Shown here: positions 28,548-37,680 of the stretch, piece by piece | How positions within the stretch are numbered: the first letter of the stretch is position 1 | How the letters are laid out: each line of letters begins with the position of its first letter | Assembly: GCF_000148525.1 (NCBI RefSeq) | Contig: NZ_AEDU01000029.1 | Span: 26,179-90,178 of the forward strand | Direction of reading: 5' to 3' | From: Streptococcus mitis SK564 | GTDB lineage: Bacteria > Bacillota > Bacilli > Lactobacillales > Streptococcaceae | Length of the DNA stretch: 64,000 bases | Program-made: the position numbers and the translations under genes | The notes under the pieces: model-generated | Told to the model about the DNA's origin: nothing | What the model saw: only the letters and a program-made list of their open reading frames with translations | Database searches by the model: none

Positions 28548-29915
28548 ATGGATGAAAAAGGATTGAAAATTTTTCTGGCAGTATTACAGAGTATTATTGT
28601 CATTTTATTGGTTTATTTTCTTAGCTTTGTTAGAGAGACAGAAATTGAACGTTCTTCGATGGTTATACTATACCTTCTCCACTTTTTTGTATTTTATTTT
28701 AGTTCCTATGGTAACAATTTTTTTAAAAGAGGGTACCTAGTTGAGTTTAATAGTACTATAAGATATATTTTTTTCTTTGCAATAGCTATAAGTGTATTAA
28801 ACTTTTTTATAGAGGAACGGTTTAGTATCTCTAGAAGAGGAATGGTATACTTCTTAACTTTAGAAGGAATATCCTTATACTTGTTGAATTTCTTAATAAA
28901 GAAATATTGGAAGCATGTGTTTTTTAATCTAAAAAATAGCAAGAAAATTTTACTGTTAACAGTAACGAAAAATATAGAAAAAGTTCTTGATAAATTGCTA
29001 GAATCTGATGAACTTTCATGGAAATTGGTAGCAGTAAGTGTTTTGGATAAATCTGACTTTCAACATGATAAAATACCTGTAATTGAAAAGGAAAAAATTA
29101 TTGAATTTGCAACGCATGAAGTTGTGGATGAGGTGTTTGTCAACCTTCCAGGAGAGAGCTACGATATTGGAGAAATTATCTCTAGGTTTGAGACAATGGG
29201 GGTAGATGTAACTGTAAATCTTAATGCATTTGATAAGAATTTGGGTCGCAATAAACAAATTCATGAGATGGTAGGATTGAATGTAGTTACTTTCTCTACA
29301 AATTTTTATAAAACTAGTCATGTGATTTCAAAGAGAATTCTCGATATTTGTGGTGCCACTATTGGCCTTATTCTTTTTGGTATAGCTAGTCTAGTTTTAG
29401 TTCCATTGATTCGTAAAGATGGCGGACCAGCTATTTTTGCTCAAACTCGTATAGGGAAAAATGGTCGACATTTTACCTTTTATAAATTCCGTTCGATGCG
29501 GATCGATGCTGAAGCTATCAAAGAACAGTTGATGGATCAAAATACGATGCAAGGTGGTATGTTTAAGATGGACAATGATCCTCGTGTTACAAAAATTGGT
29601 CGCTTTATTCGTAAAACCAGTTTGGATGAATTGCCACAATTTTGGAATGTCTTTATAGGAGATATGAGTTTAGTGGGGACGCGTCCACCGACAGTAGACG
29701 AGTATGATCAGTATACTCCAGAACAGAAACGTCGACTCAGCTTTAAACCTGGTATTACAGGTTTATGGCAGGTTAGTGGCCGTAGTAAAATAACCGATTT
29801 TGACGATGTTGTAAAATTAGATGTGGCTTATATTGATAATTGGACAATCTGGAAAGATATTGAAATTTTGTTAAAAACTGTTAAAGTTGTATTTATGAGA
29901 GATGGAGCAAAGTAA
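28548..29915 (+). CDS. wchA: Undecaprenyl-phosphate glucose-1-phosphate transferase
   Basis: Initiating capsule enzyme: transfers Glc-1-P from UDP-Glc to undecaprenyl phosphate (455 residues). The N-terminal third has four or five membrane segments, a CoA-binding-like central domain follows, and the C-terminal third is the bacterial sugar transferase domain with KRILDICGA, TFYKFRSMRIDAE, KTSLDELPQFWNV, GDMSLVGTRPP and FKPGITGLWQVSGRS. It closely resembles the pneumococcal WchA I remember, which is specific for glucose, so the repeat unit should begin with Glc. The capsule genes from here to mnaA are markedly AT-rich relative to the flanks. Confidence 0.93.
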   Translation: MDEKGLKIFLAVLQSIIVILLVYFLSFVRETEIERSSMVILYLLHFFVFYFSSYGNNFFKRGYLVEFNSTIRYIFFFAIAISVLNFFIEERFSISRRGMVYFLTLEGISLYLLNFLIKKYWKHVFFNLKNSKKILLLTVTKNIEKVLDKLLESDELSWKLVAVSVLDKSDFQHDKIPVIEKEKIIEFATHEVVDEVFVNLPGESYDIGEIISRFETMGVDVTVNLNAFDKNLGRNKQIHEMVGLNVVTFSTNFYKTSHVISKRILDICGATIGLILFGIASLVLVPLIRKDGGPAIFAQTRIGKNGRHFTFYKFRSMRIDAEAIKEQLMDQNTMQGGMFKMDNDPRVTKIGRFIRKTSLDELPQFWNVFIGDMSLVGTRPPTVDEYDQYTPEQKRRLSFKPGITGLWQVSGRSKITDFDDVVKLDVAYIDNWTIWKDIEILLKTVKVVFMRDGAK

Positions 29916-29918
29916 GGA

Positions 29919-30662
29919 ATGAGGGATAGAATCCAAATTTTAGGCGTAACAATTGATCCGCTTACGATGAATGAAACGATAGATATTGTAGAACAAAATG
30001 TATTAGAAAAAAGACCACTACACTTGATGGGGGTGAATGCTGATAAAATTAATCAGTGTCATACAGATGAGAAAATCAAAAAAATCGTTAATGAATCAGG
30101 AATCATTAATGCGGATGGAGCCTCAGTTGTTCTTGCAAGTAAGTTTTTAGGAACGCCTGTTCCTGAACGAGTAGCGGGTATTGATTTGATGCAATGTCTT
30201 TTAGAGTTGTCGAATAAAAAAGGATATTCAGTTTACTTTTTTGGAGCAAAAGAAGAAGTTTTGCAAGATATGCTTAAAGTATTTAAGATAGATTATCCAA
30301 ATTTGATAGTTATTGGGCACAGGAATGGCTATTTTTCTGAAAATGATGAGAAAGATATTCAAGAAGATATTCGTGAAAAGACCCCTGATTTTGTGTTTGT
30401 TGGTATTACGTCTCCTAAAAAAGAATATATTATCCAAAAATTTATGGATAACGGTGTCAATTCGGTGTTTATGGGAGTTGGCGGTAGTTTTGATGTATTG
30501 TCTGGACATATTCAACGAGCTCCTCTTTGGATGCAAAAATCAAATCTAGAGTGGTTATTCCGTGTAGCTAATGAGCCTAAACGTCTCTTTAAACGTTATT
30601 TTGTAGGGAATATTACATTCATAAGAAAAGTTTTAAAAGCAAAAAGAGGTATTAAATATTGA
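29919..30662 (+). CDS. WecG/TagA/CpsF glycosyltransferase (WchO-like, probable ManNAc transferase)
   Basis: Cytoplasmic-face glycosyltransferase of 247 residues in family GT26. The motifs are GVNADKINQC, INADGASVVLASKFLG, PERVAGIDLM and VGITSPKKEYII. Family members (WecG, TagA, pneumococcal WchO) add ManNAc or ManNAcA as the second sugar of a lipid-linked chain. The locus also encodes a UDP-GlcNAc 2-epimerase, which supplies UDP-ManNAc, and the gene directly follows wchA, so ManNAc onto Glc-PP-Und is the likely step. Three bases separate it from wchA, and its stop overlaps the LicD start. Confidence 0.8.
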   Translation: MRDRIQILGVTIDPLTMNETIDIVEQNVLEKRPLHLMGVNADKINQCHTDEKIKKIVNESGIINADGASVVLASKFLGTPVPERVAGIDLMQCLLELSNKKGYSVYFFGAKEEVLQDMLKVFKIDYPNLIVIGHRNGYFSENDEKDIQEDIREKTPDFVFVGITSPKKEYIIQKFMDNGVNSVFMGVGGSFDVLSGHIQRAPLWMQKSNLEWLFRVANEPKRLFKRYFVGNITFIRKVLKAKRGIKY

Positions 30663-31483
30663 ACCAGACAGAGATGATTCACTTAATTCAAAAAGTTGAA
30701 TTAGATGCTATAAAAGAGTTTAAAAAAATCTGTGAAGAGAATGGTATAGATTTTTTCCTCCGTGGTGGTAGTGTACTTGGTGCAGTCAAATACGACGGCT
30801 TTATTCCATGGGATGATGATATGGATATCGCTGTCCCTCGTGAATCATATGATAAGCTGCCAAGTATTTTTAAAGATAGAATTATCGCAGGCAAATATCA
30901 GGTTCTTGCTTATCAATATTGCGACACTTTACATTGCTACTTTCCTCGATTATTCCTTTTAGAAGATGAAAGAATACGTTTGGGTTTGCCCCGAAATACT
31001 AATTTAGGATTGCATTTGATTGATATCATTCCTTTGGACGGTGCTCCAAATCATTCGGTTCTAAGAAAGATTTACTTTGGTAAAGTATACTGGTATCGTT
31101 TTTTAGCAAGTTTAGGCACAACTTATGTTGGTGACCATGTGGATATGCATTCCGCTAAGCAAAAACTAATTATTGGTTTCTTTAAAAAACTAGGATTTGC
31201 AAAACTATTTCCTCAGAATTCTGTATATAGACGTTTGGATAATCTCTATAAAAAGTATGATTGGAAAAAGCAGCAGTATGCTGGGACTATCAATGCTTCT
31301 TTATTTGCTAAAGAAGTTATGCCGGTAGGGATTTGGGGAGAAGGAGTAGAGAAGTCTTTTGAGGATACCTCCTTTAAAGTTCCAACGGAGTATGACCGCT
31401 ACCTTAAAAGACTTTACGGAGAAAACTATCTTCACGAAGAGCCTAGTGATGATGAAAAGAAATCGCATTTAGGAGGACACTAA
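30659..31483 (+). CDS. LicD family phosphotransferase in the capsule locus
   Basis: 274-residue cytoplasmic protein of the LicD family, which transfers phosphocholine or another phospho-alcohol from a CDP-activated donor to a glycan. The nucleotidyltransferase-like core is clear: LRGGSVLGAVKYDGFIPW, then WDDDMDIAVPR with D52-D54 and D56, and GLHLIDIIPLDG. It starts at TTG 30659 overlapping the previous stop (TTGA) behind AAAGAGG. No CDP-choline synthesis gene is in the locus; in this genus the chromosomal lic genes would supply it. The acceptor is probably a residue of the capsule repeat unit, but a phosphoglycerol or phosphoribitol role cannot be excluded. Confidence 0.82.
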   Translation: MNQTEMIHLIQKVELDAIKEFKKICEENGIDFFLRGGSVLGAVKYDGFIPWDDDMDIAVPRESYDKLPSIFKDRIIAGKYQVLAYQYCDTLHCYFPRLFLLEDERIRLGLPRNTNLGLHLIDIIPLDGAPNHSVLRKIYFGKVYWYRFLASLGTTYVGDHVDMHSAKQKLIIGFFKKLGFAKLFPQNSVYRRLDNLYKKYDWKKQQYAGTINASLFAKEVMPVGIWGEGVEKSFEDTSFKVPTEYDRYLKRLYGENYLHEEPSDDEKKSHLGGH

Positions 31484-31484
31484 T

Positions 31485-32366
31485 TTGTTTTGTTATATTA
31501 TTTTGCATTACAAAGTCTTAGAAGAAACTATTTCTTGTGTTAAATCTATAAAAGAAGGTAATTCTAATGCAAAGCAAATCGTTATTATTGATAATTTCTC
31601 TAATAATGGTACTGGTGAAAAACTACAAGAGCTTTATGAATCAGATTCAGAAATTGATGTTTTGATTAACCATGAAAATGCTGGTTTTGCTCGTGGAAAT
31701 AATGTAGCTTATCAATTTGCTAAGGAAAAGTATAACCCCAATTTCATGGTTATCATGAATAACGATATTGAGATAGAAACAGAAGATTTTGAAAAAATCG
31801 TGACAGATATCTATCGTGAGGAAAAATTCCATTTGCTCGGGCCAGATATCTTCTCAACTACTTACCAACTTCACCAAAATCCAAAACGGTTGACACATTA
31901 TACTTATGAAGAAGTTAAAGCTCTAAATGAAAAATTTAAAAAAGGGAGCCAAGTTAGTATAGCTTTAAAAATCAAATGTTGGTTGAAAGCTAGTAAAGTT
32001 CTTCGAACAGCAATCTATCAAAATAGACGTAAAAAAGGCTCAGTGGACTATAGAAAACAGGTAGAAAACCCAATTCTTCATGGTTCCTTTATCGTATATT
32101 CGAGAGATTTTATCGAAAAAGAGGAGTATGCTTTTAACCCTAATACCTTCTTTTACTATGAAACAGAGATATTAGATTACGAAGCTGAATTAAAAGGATA
32201 CAAGAGAATTTATACACCGAAGATTAAAGTATTGCACCATCAAAATGTTGCAACAAACCAGGTTTATACAAACTTAGTAGAAAAAACCTTATTTTCAAAC
32301 AAATGCAACTTTGAATCCACTAGTTATTTTTTAACTTTAATGGAGAAAAATAAAATTAGTCGGTAA
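31485..32366 (+). CDS. Family 2 glycosyltransferase
   Basis: 293-residue GT-A fold transferase. The N-terminus FCYIILHYKVLEETISCVKS resembles rhamnosyltransferases, with the nucleotide-binding IVIIDNFSNNGTG, ENAGFARGNNVAYQ and the DxD-equivalent MNNDIEIE near residue 88. A C-terminal block FFYYETEILDYEAELKGYK parallels the catalytic FxYxED/E region of that group. Start TTG 31485 lies behind AGGAGG and just after the LicD stop. dTDP-Rha or UDP-Galf are the likely donors given the locus, but specificity is not readable. Confidence 0.8.
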   Translation: MFCYIILHYKVLEETISCVKSIKEGNSNAKQIVIIDNFSNNGTGEKLQELYESDSEIDVLINHENAGFARGNNVAYQFAKEKYNPNFMVIMNNDIEIETEDFEKIVTDIYREEKFHLLGPDIFSTTYQLHQNPKRLTHYTYEEVKALNEKFKKGSQVSIALKIKCWLKASKVLRTAIYQNRRKKGSVDYRKQVENPILHGSFIVYSRDFIEKEEYAFNPNTFFYYETEILDYEAELKGYKRIYTPKIKVLHHQNVATNQVYTNLVEKTLFSNKCNFESTSYFLTLMEKNKISR

Positions 32367-32375
32367 TTATTAAAA

Positions 32376-33473
32376 GTGAATAAAAAAATGATGAAAAAAA
32401 TTTTATATGTGACAAATGTTGATTGGAATTGGATAAAACAGCGTCCACAATTTATTGCAGAAAGCTTATCTAATTTTTATGAGATACTAGTTCTGTATCG
32501 CTATTGGTATAATAGAAAAGGGTTGACTGAGGATAGAAATACTAATATTACAAATATATCACGTATTTATGCCCTACCTTTTGTTAATAGGTCACCTAAA
32601 CTAAAGCAACTGAATGATAAAATTGTTGCTTGGAATATTCGAAGAAAAGTTAAGGCTTTTAAACCAGAATATGTATATTTGACAAATCCAATGCAGTTTG
32701 CCTCTCTTGTAGACAATTCAGAACAAAAAATAATATATGATTGTATGGATTATCATGTGGCTTTTATAGAAGATAGAGAAGAACGCCAGCGATTAAAGGA
32801 TTTAGAAGAGAAACTGGTCAATAGAGCTAATTTAATCTTGGTTTCGAGTGAGAAATTAAGAGAAAATATTATTTCTGATTATAACTTGGAAGAACAGGTT
32901 GATAAAATAGTGGTTGTTAGAAATGGTTATAATGGTAAAATTTTAAGCATTCCTACTCAGCATAAAAAGAATAACCAAAAGCTTGTACTTGCATATGTTG
33001 GAACTATCAGTCATTGGTTTGATTTTGATATCATTTTACGAAGTTTAGAAGATTTTGATAATATTGAATATAAGTTGATTGGTCCGATTAGCAAAGCTGT
33101 TATTCCTGAACATGATAGAATTCATTATTTAGGAAGTGTACCACACGAGAAGATTTATCAGTATATTGAGAATGCAGATGTTCTTATTATGCCGTTTCAA
33201 ATTAATGATATTGTTGAAGCAGTGGATCCGGTTAAGTTGTATGAATATATTAACTTTAACAAAAATATACTTACGGTATGTTATAAGGAAATTCTGAGAT
33301 TTGAACCATTTGTATACATGTATTCAAATTATTCAGATTACCAAATGAATCTGGTGCAATTGATTGAAAATAATAATTTGAAATATGACAGTATAGCTAG
33401 AGAAGATTTTTTGAAAAGTAATACTTGGGAAAAAAGAGCGGAGATGATTCATCAGCTGATTAATCAATTGTAG
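32376..33473 (+). CDS. GT-B fold glycosyltransferase (TuaH-like)
   Basis: 365-residue transferase of the family-4-like GT-B group. The N-terminal VTNVDWNWIKQRPQFIAESL is typical of TuaH-like and galactofuranosyl-type transferases (the xRPQ motif); the C-terminal half has LVLAYVGTISHWFD, YLGSVPHEKIYQYI and VDPVKLYEYI. GTG 32376 is used as start, but ATG codons at 32388 and 32391 are as good because no clear ribosome site decides. A role in adding Galf is attractive since glf is in the locus; that is inference. Confidence 0.78.
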   Translation: MNKKMMKKILYVTNVDWNWIKQRPQFIAESLSNFYEILVLYRYWYNRKGLTEDRNTNITNISRIYALPFVNRSPKLKQLNDKIVAWNIRRKVKAFKPEYVYLTNPMQFASLVDNSEQKIIYDCMDYHVAFIEDREERQRLKDLEEKLVNRANLILVSSEKLRENIISDYNLEEQVDKIVVVRNGYNGKILSIPTQHKKNNQKLVLAYVGTISHWFDFDIILRSLEDFDNIEYKLIGPISKAVIPEHDRIHYLGSVPHEKIYQYIENADVLIMPFQINDIVEAVDPVKLYEYINFNKNILTVCYKEILRFEPFVYMYSNYSDYQMNLVQLIENNNLKYDSIAREDFLKSNTWEKRAEMIHQLINQL

Positions 33474-33492
33474 TTTTTTTGTGGAGAGATGA

Positions 33493-34737
33493 ATGAAGAG
33501 ACAGAAGTTTGAATTTATAGAGATTCTATACTATTTTACAGTGATGCTATCAGTGGGAATGTTTCTTATGTTTTCCCTCAACTTATATTGGCATAGAAAC
33601 TTATTAACTATTTTATCTATTGCACTCTTATTTTTAATGATTCCTATACTGATTGTTAATGCTAAAAGAATTTCTAAATCTGCTTTTATCTATGGAACTT
33701 TTTTATCTATATGTATTATATATGAGATATTAAGAGCTAAAACTCTTTATAATTACAGTGTGAGTAATATTTTTTTGGCATCCCGGCAATATATATGGAT
33801 TTTTCTATTTTTTGTATTGATTTACCTTTTTAAAAACAAACAAGAAAACATGAGAAAAATTTTAGATAATACACTCAATATTTTTATGTTTTCTCTTGGG
33901 ATTAGAGCATTCACTTGGTTTTTATATACATTATTTCAAGTTGAACTATTCCCAGCTATTTTAAGAGAATTCGGAGATTTGTGGTATCGAAATGAATTTT
34001 CGGTACGAATAGATGGAACGCCATTAATTATAATAGGTTTGCTAATTTCCACTTTTTTCTATTTTAAATTTGGAAATAGGAAATACTTTTATTATTTGTT
34101 CTTGATATTAATGTATATAACATTTGTAAATCAGACAAGAATGCTACTGGTTTCTGTTTTGATTTCAATTTTTCTCATGTTTGTATATTCTAGAAGAACT
34201 TCTAGATTGCTCACCACTTTAAGTTTTATAACTGTAATTATATTATTCGTTTATGGAGGTGGATTGGATTATATTAAAGCATATTTAAATATCGACACTG
34301 GATCATTTGATATGGGGTTAGGATTTAGATACTGGGAGTTGAAATACTATCTTGGTTTATTAGCTAATGATGTATGGAAACTTGGGGTTGGAATTCTAAC
34401 ATCAAGCAACATAAATAGTAATTTTATTTTGGCTGGACCAGGTGCCGTTAAGATGTATCTAGATGATTTAGGTTTTTTAGAGTTATTCGTTCAATTTGGT
34501 GTAGCTGCAATTTTTATGTATGGTTATATATTTTATAAGATAATTAATTTAATTCTAAGAATGTCAAATGATGAATATAGAGTTGACCGAGCCTTTTTTA
34601 TTGCACTCTTAACTAATTTAATAATTACTTCAATTTCTTTAAATATCTTTGGAGCGCAGAGAAGTTTCTCATTGGCAATTGTTCTTGCATTAATATTCTA
34701 CTATGACTATAGGCTAAAAAATGACATAGAAAATTAG
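33493..34737 (+). CDS. wzy: Capsule repeat-unit polymerase Wzy
   Basis: Integral membrane protein of 414 residues with about ten to twelve hydrophobic segments and a long extracellular loop near residues 155-180 and another about 255-325, the topology of Wzy O-antigen/capsule polymerases. It joins flipped repeat units outside the membrane. Identification rests on topology, on the locus having a separate Wzx and no other candidate, and on weak motifs such as LGVGILTSSNINSN and NFILAGPG. Wzy proteins are the least conserved capsule products and define linkage type. Confidence 0.82.
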   Translation: MKRQKFEFIEILYYFTVMLSVGMFLMFSLNLYWHRNLLTILSIALLFLMIPILIVNAKRISKSAFIYGTFLSICIIYEILRAKTLYNYSVSNIFLASRQYIWIFLFFVLIYLFKNKQENMRKILDNTLNIFMFSLGIRAFTWFLYTLFQVELFPAILREFGDLWYRNEFSVRIDGTPLIIIGLLISTFFYFKFGNRKYFYYLFLILMYITFVNQTRMLLVSVLISIFLMFVYSRRTSRLLTTLSFITVIILFVYGGGLDYIKAYLNIDTGSFDMGLGFRYWELKYYLGLLANDVWKLGVGILTSSNINSNFILAGPGAVKMYLDDLGFLELFVQFGVAAIFMYGYIFYKIINLILRMSNDEYRVDRAFFIALLTNLIITSISLNIFGAQRSFSLAIVLALIFYYDYRLKNDIEN

Positions 34738-34744
34738 GTGTATA

Positions 34745-35647
34745 ATGGATAAAGTATGTATAGTTATTCTCAATTATAATAATTATGAAGATACGATTGA
34801 ATGTGTACAAAGTTTGAGAAGTACTATAAATTCAAATGAGTATGACATCGTGATTGTAGATAATAATTCGGTTAATGATAGTGTCAAAGAGTTATCTAGG
34901 GCGCTATCCCCTATTAAGATTATTACTAGTTTAGAAAATAGAGGATATGCGAATGGAAACAATATTGGAATAAAGTATGCTGAGGATAATGGATATGATT
35001 ACATTTGTATATTAAACAACGATACACTAATTGAAGTTGATTTTTTGGAATCGTGTAAACGAGAACTAGAAGATAATTCCTCTGTTGCTTTTGTTAGTCC
35101 AGTGTTAGTTGAATATAAAAATAATAACTTGGTACAATCTACAGGTGGTGATATTTTTATTAATAGAGGAATTGTAACTTTAAAAAATCATGGTGCTCAG
35201 AGGGACAAACTTTCTTCTAAAATCGAAAGTGACTATATTGGGGGAGCGTGTTTGATGTTCAAAACCTCTATATTGAAAGTTATTGGATATATACCTGAAA
35301 GCTATTTTCTATTTTATGAAGAAACTGAATGGTGTTATAGAGCTAAAAAATTAGGCTATAAGAATATATGTCTTACTCAAAGTTATGTTTATCATAAAGG
35401 TTCGGTCTCTATAAAATCGGTCAATGGACTTCAAGAATATTTAATGACGAGAAATAGAGTTGTATTTGTTCGTAGAAATGTAAATAGTAAACTAAGGTAT
35501 ACTGTTTTCTTGATCTATTTATTCATGCAACAACTTTATCATTGTTTATCGAGAAGGGATTGTTCTAAAAGAAAGTATAAATATTATTTAGATGGTGTAT
35601 TTAATAGAATTGATCCATCCTACCCATTTATTTTCATAAACGAATAA
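34745..35647 (+). CDS. Family 2 glycosyltransferase, rhamnosyltransferase-like
   Basis: 300-residue GT2 enzyme similar in pattern to WbbL-type rhamnosyltransferases: VCIVILNYNNYEDTIECV, IVIVDNNSVND, NRGYANGNNIGI, CILNNDTLIEVDF near residue 97, GGACLMFKTS and the diagnostic FLFYEETEWCYRAKKLGYK. A short hydrophobic segment occurs near the C-terminus. dTDP-rhamnose made by rmlACBD is the probable donor. Follows wzy by seven bases. Confidence 0.82.
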   Translation: MDKVCIVILNYNNYEDTIECVQSLRSTINSNEYDIVIVDNNSVNDSVKELSRALSPIKIITSLENRGYANGNNIGIKYAEDNGYDYICILNNDTLIEVDFLESCKRELEDNSSVAFVSPVLVEYKNNNLVQSTGGDIFINRGIVTLKNHGAQRDKLSSKIESDYIGGACLMFKTSILKVIGYIPESYFLFYEETEWCYRAKKLGYKNICLTQSYVYHKGSVSIKSVNGLQEYLMTRNRVVFVRRNVNSKLRYTVFLIYLFMQQLYHCLSRRDCSKRKYKYYLDGVFNRIDPSYPFIFINE

Positions 35648-35751
35648 GTTACTGCTTATAACTGTAGATGTACTAAGATAATTAGATTAAATAATCAAAG
35701 AGAGTGGTCATTATAGGATCATAATTTAAAATAGTTAGGTGAAACATAGAA

Positions 35752-37680
35752 GTGTTTGATATATCTCAAATAAAAACAAAAATAGTTGCATTTGATTTTT
35801 TTGATACTGTTGTACATAGGAATTGTCATCCTGAGCAAACTTTGTATCAGTGGGCTAAGGAAATGGCTTTGGAGCTGAATTTTGATGTATCTCCTGCAAT
35901 ATTATACAAGATCAGAAAAAGTGTCGAAAACAATAAAGAGTTAGGCACTGAAGAAATGTGTTATCTAGATCTTTTGTCTGGAATATATAATGAAATTAAA
36001 GATAAGATAAAAAATACATCGAAAGAAGAGTTTATTCATAGAGCTAAAATTCTAGAGTTAAAAATTGAATTGCAACATATTTACTTGGATTCGGAAATTA
36101 AAGAAGTTTTAAAAAAATTGAAAAGTGATTCGAAACAGATTATCTTAGTTTCGGATTTTTATACTGATAAGGAATTAATAGAAACTATATTAAAAAAATT
36201 TGAAATTTTTGATTATTTCTCTTCTATCTATATTTCGAGTGAGAAAGCTTGCCGTAAATCCACAGGAAATTTATATAAGTTAATTTTAAACGAATTAGGC
36301 TTAAATCCTAAAGAAATTACCATGATAGGAGATAATTATAAATCTGATTATGAAGTGCCACGTTCTCTAGGATTAAATGCTATTTATAGACAACACATAG
36401 ATAAAAATCAAACAGTGTCAGAAAAAGAGTTGGTAAGACTATATAATCAAATTTTATTTTCTAACAGTAAAAAAGCACCGTTTAATATTTTTTTAGCTGA
36501 CATCGTATTCTTTATTTCGAAATTGCATAAAAAGATGATTCAAGATGATGTTCAAATAGCACTCTTTTGCTCACGAGAAGGACAGTTATTGAAAAGACTT
36601 TTTGATATATATCAAGATACTTTTTTTGGGAAAAATCAAAAGATTTGTACAGAATATTTTTATGTTTCTAGACGATCGACATTATATTCTTCTTTTACTT
36701 CTTTAGATAATGAAGAGTTTGAGACGATTTTTCGTCAATATAAAAAAATTACATTACAAAATTTCTTGTTAAATTTAAACTTTTCTGATAATGAAATCAT
36801 ATTGATTTGTCAAGATTTAAAAGAGAAACCAACATATGTATTAACAGTAGACGATCATTTATTAGAGAAACTCAAAAAACATCCTCAGTTCATTACGAAG
36901 TTCAATAAAGAGAAAAAAGACAGTCAATTACTACGTGATTATATAGAGCATTTAACTAAAAACCAAAATGAAGTATATTTAGTCGATGTGGGTTGGAAAG
37001 GAACGATACAAGATAGTATCAAAAAGGCTCTTCCAGACAAGAGAATAGTAGGTTATTATCTGGGATTGATACTCAATGCTTACTCAGTAGAAAATAAAAT
37101 GGATAAAACTGGTTTATTGTTTTCTGATTATCCAAGTAAATCGAAATTTTATGATATTGTGAGTAGAAATTTTGGTTTTTATGAAGATATTTTTGTAGCA
37201 GATCATGGTCCAGTTTTGAAATATAAAAGAGAGAGTGAGGTTATTCCCATTCTTGACGATGATAAGAAACATGTGAGTATTTATCAGGCAGTTAAAGATT
37301 ATCAAGAAGAGTTAATATTAGGATTTTCAGAAATTTTGGAAGTTTATAAGAAAATGAAGTTTCTCCCTTTTGAACAAAAAAATCTGTGGCTAATGATATC
37401 GCTAAAAAAAGAATGTATTTATATACCTAAGTTACAATCATTTTCTGAATCTTTAAAAGAAAAAGTTGTTGAAAATTTTGGTGAGATAGTAACTCTTAAA
37501 ACTACGAAAAAATCTATAAAAACGTTATTAAGAGAGAAAAGCGATTTACTTTGGGTTGATTTCGTTTATAGATTGTTTGGTGGTGTCAATTTCCTATTTA
37601 TTCCAGAATTATATACAAGAGTTATATTTTTATTGAAATATTTAGATTTGAAATTGAGGTTGAAAAATTATGGGGAATAA
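35752..37680 (+). CDS. HAD-domain protein of unknown capsule function
   Basis: 642 residues in two parts. Residues 1-225 are a HAD hydrolase: motif I IVAFDFFDTVVHR (D15), motif II LVSDFY, a lysine in SSEKACRKSTGN, and motif IV MIGDNYKSDYEVP (D194, D199). Residues about 245-640 contain no fold I can name; notable strings are ALFCSREGQLLKRLFD, FYVSRRST and VYLVDVGWKGTIQDSI. Two-part proteins with an FDxFDT HAD start occur in other polysaccharide loci. Possible roles are phosphatase acting on a phosphorylated sugar or lipid carrier, or a transferase. GTG start behind AGGTGA; its end overlaps wzx by 11 bases. Confidence 0.7.
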   Translation: MFDISQIKTKIVAFDFFDTVVHRNCHPEQTLYQWAKEMALELNFDVSPAILYKIRKSVENNKELGTEEMCYLDLLSGIYNEIKDKIKNTSKEEFIHRAKILELKIELQHIYLDSEIKEVLKKLKSDSKQIILVSDFYTDKELIETILKKFEIFDYFSSIYISSEKACRKSTGNLYKLILNELGLNPKEITMIGDNYKSDYEVPRSLGLNAIYRQHIDKNQTVSEKELVRLYNQILFSNSKKAPFNIFLADIVFFISKLHKKMIQDDVQIALFCSREGQLLKRLFDIYQDTFFGKNQKICTEYFYVSRRSTLYSSFTSLDNEEFETIFRQYKKITLQNFLLNLNFSDNEIILICQDLKEKPTYVLTVDDHLLEKLKKHPQFITKFNKEKKDSQLLRDYIEHLTKNQNEVYLVDVGWKGTIQDSIKKALPDKRIVGYYLGLILNAYSVENKMDKTGLLFSDYPSKSKFYDIVSRNFGFYEDIFVADHGPVLKYKRESEVIPILDDDKKHVSIYQAVKDYQEELILGFSEILEVYKKMKFLPFEQKNLWLMISLKKECIYIPKLQSFSESLKEKVVENFGEIVTLKTTKKSIKTLLREKSDLLWVDFVYRLFGGVNFLFIPELYTRVIFLLKYLDLKLRLKNYGE

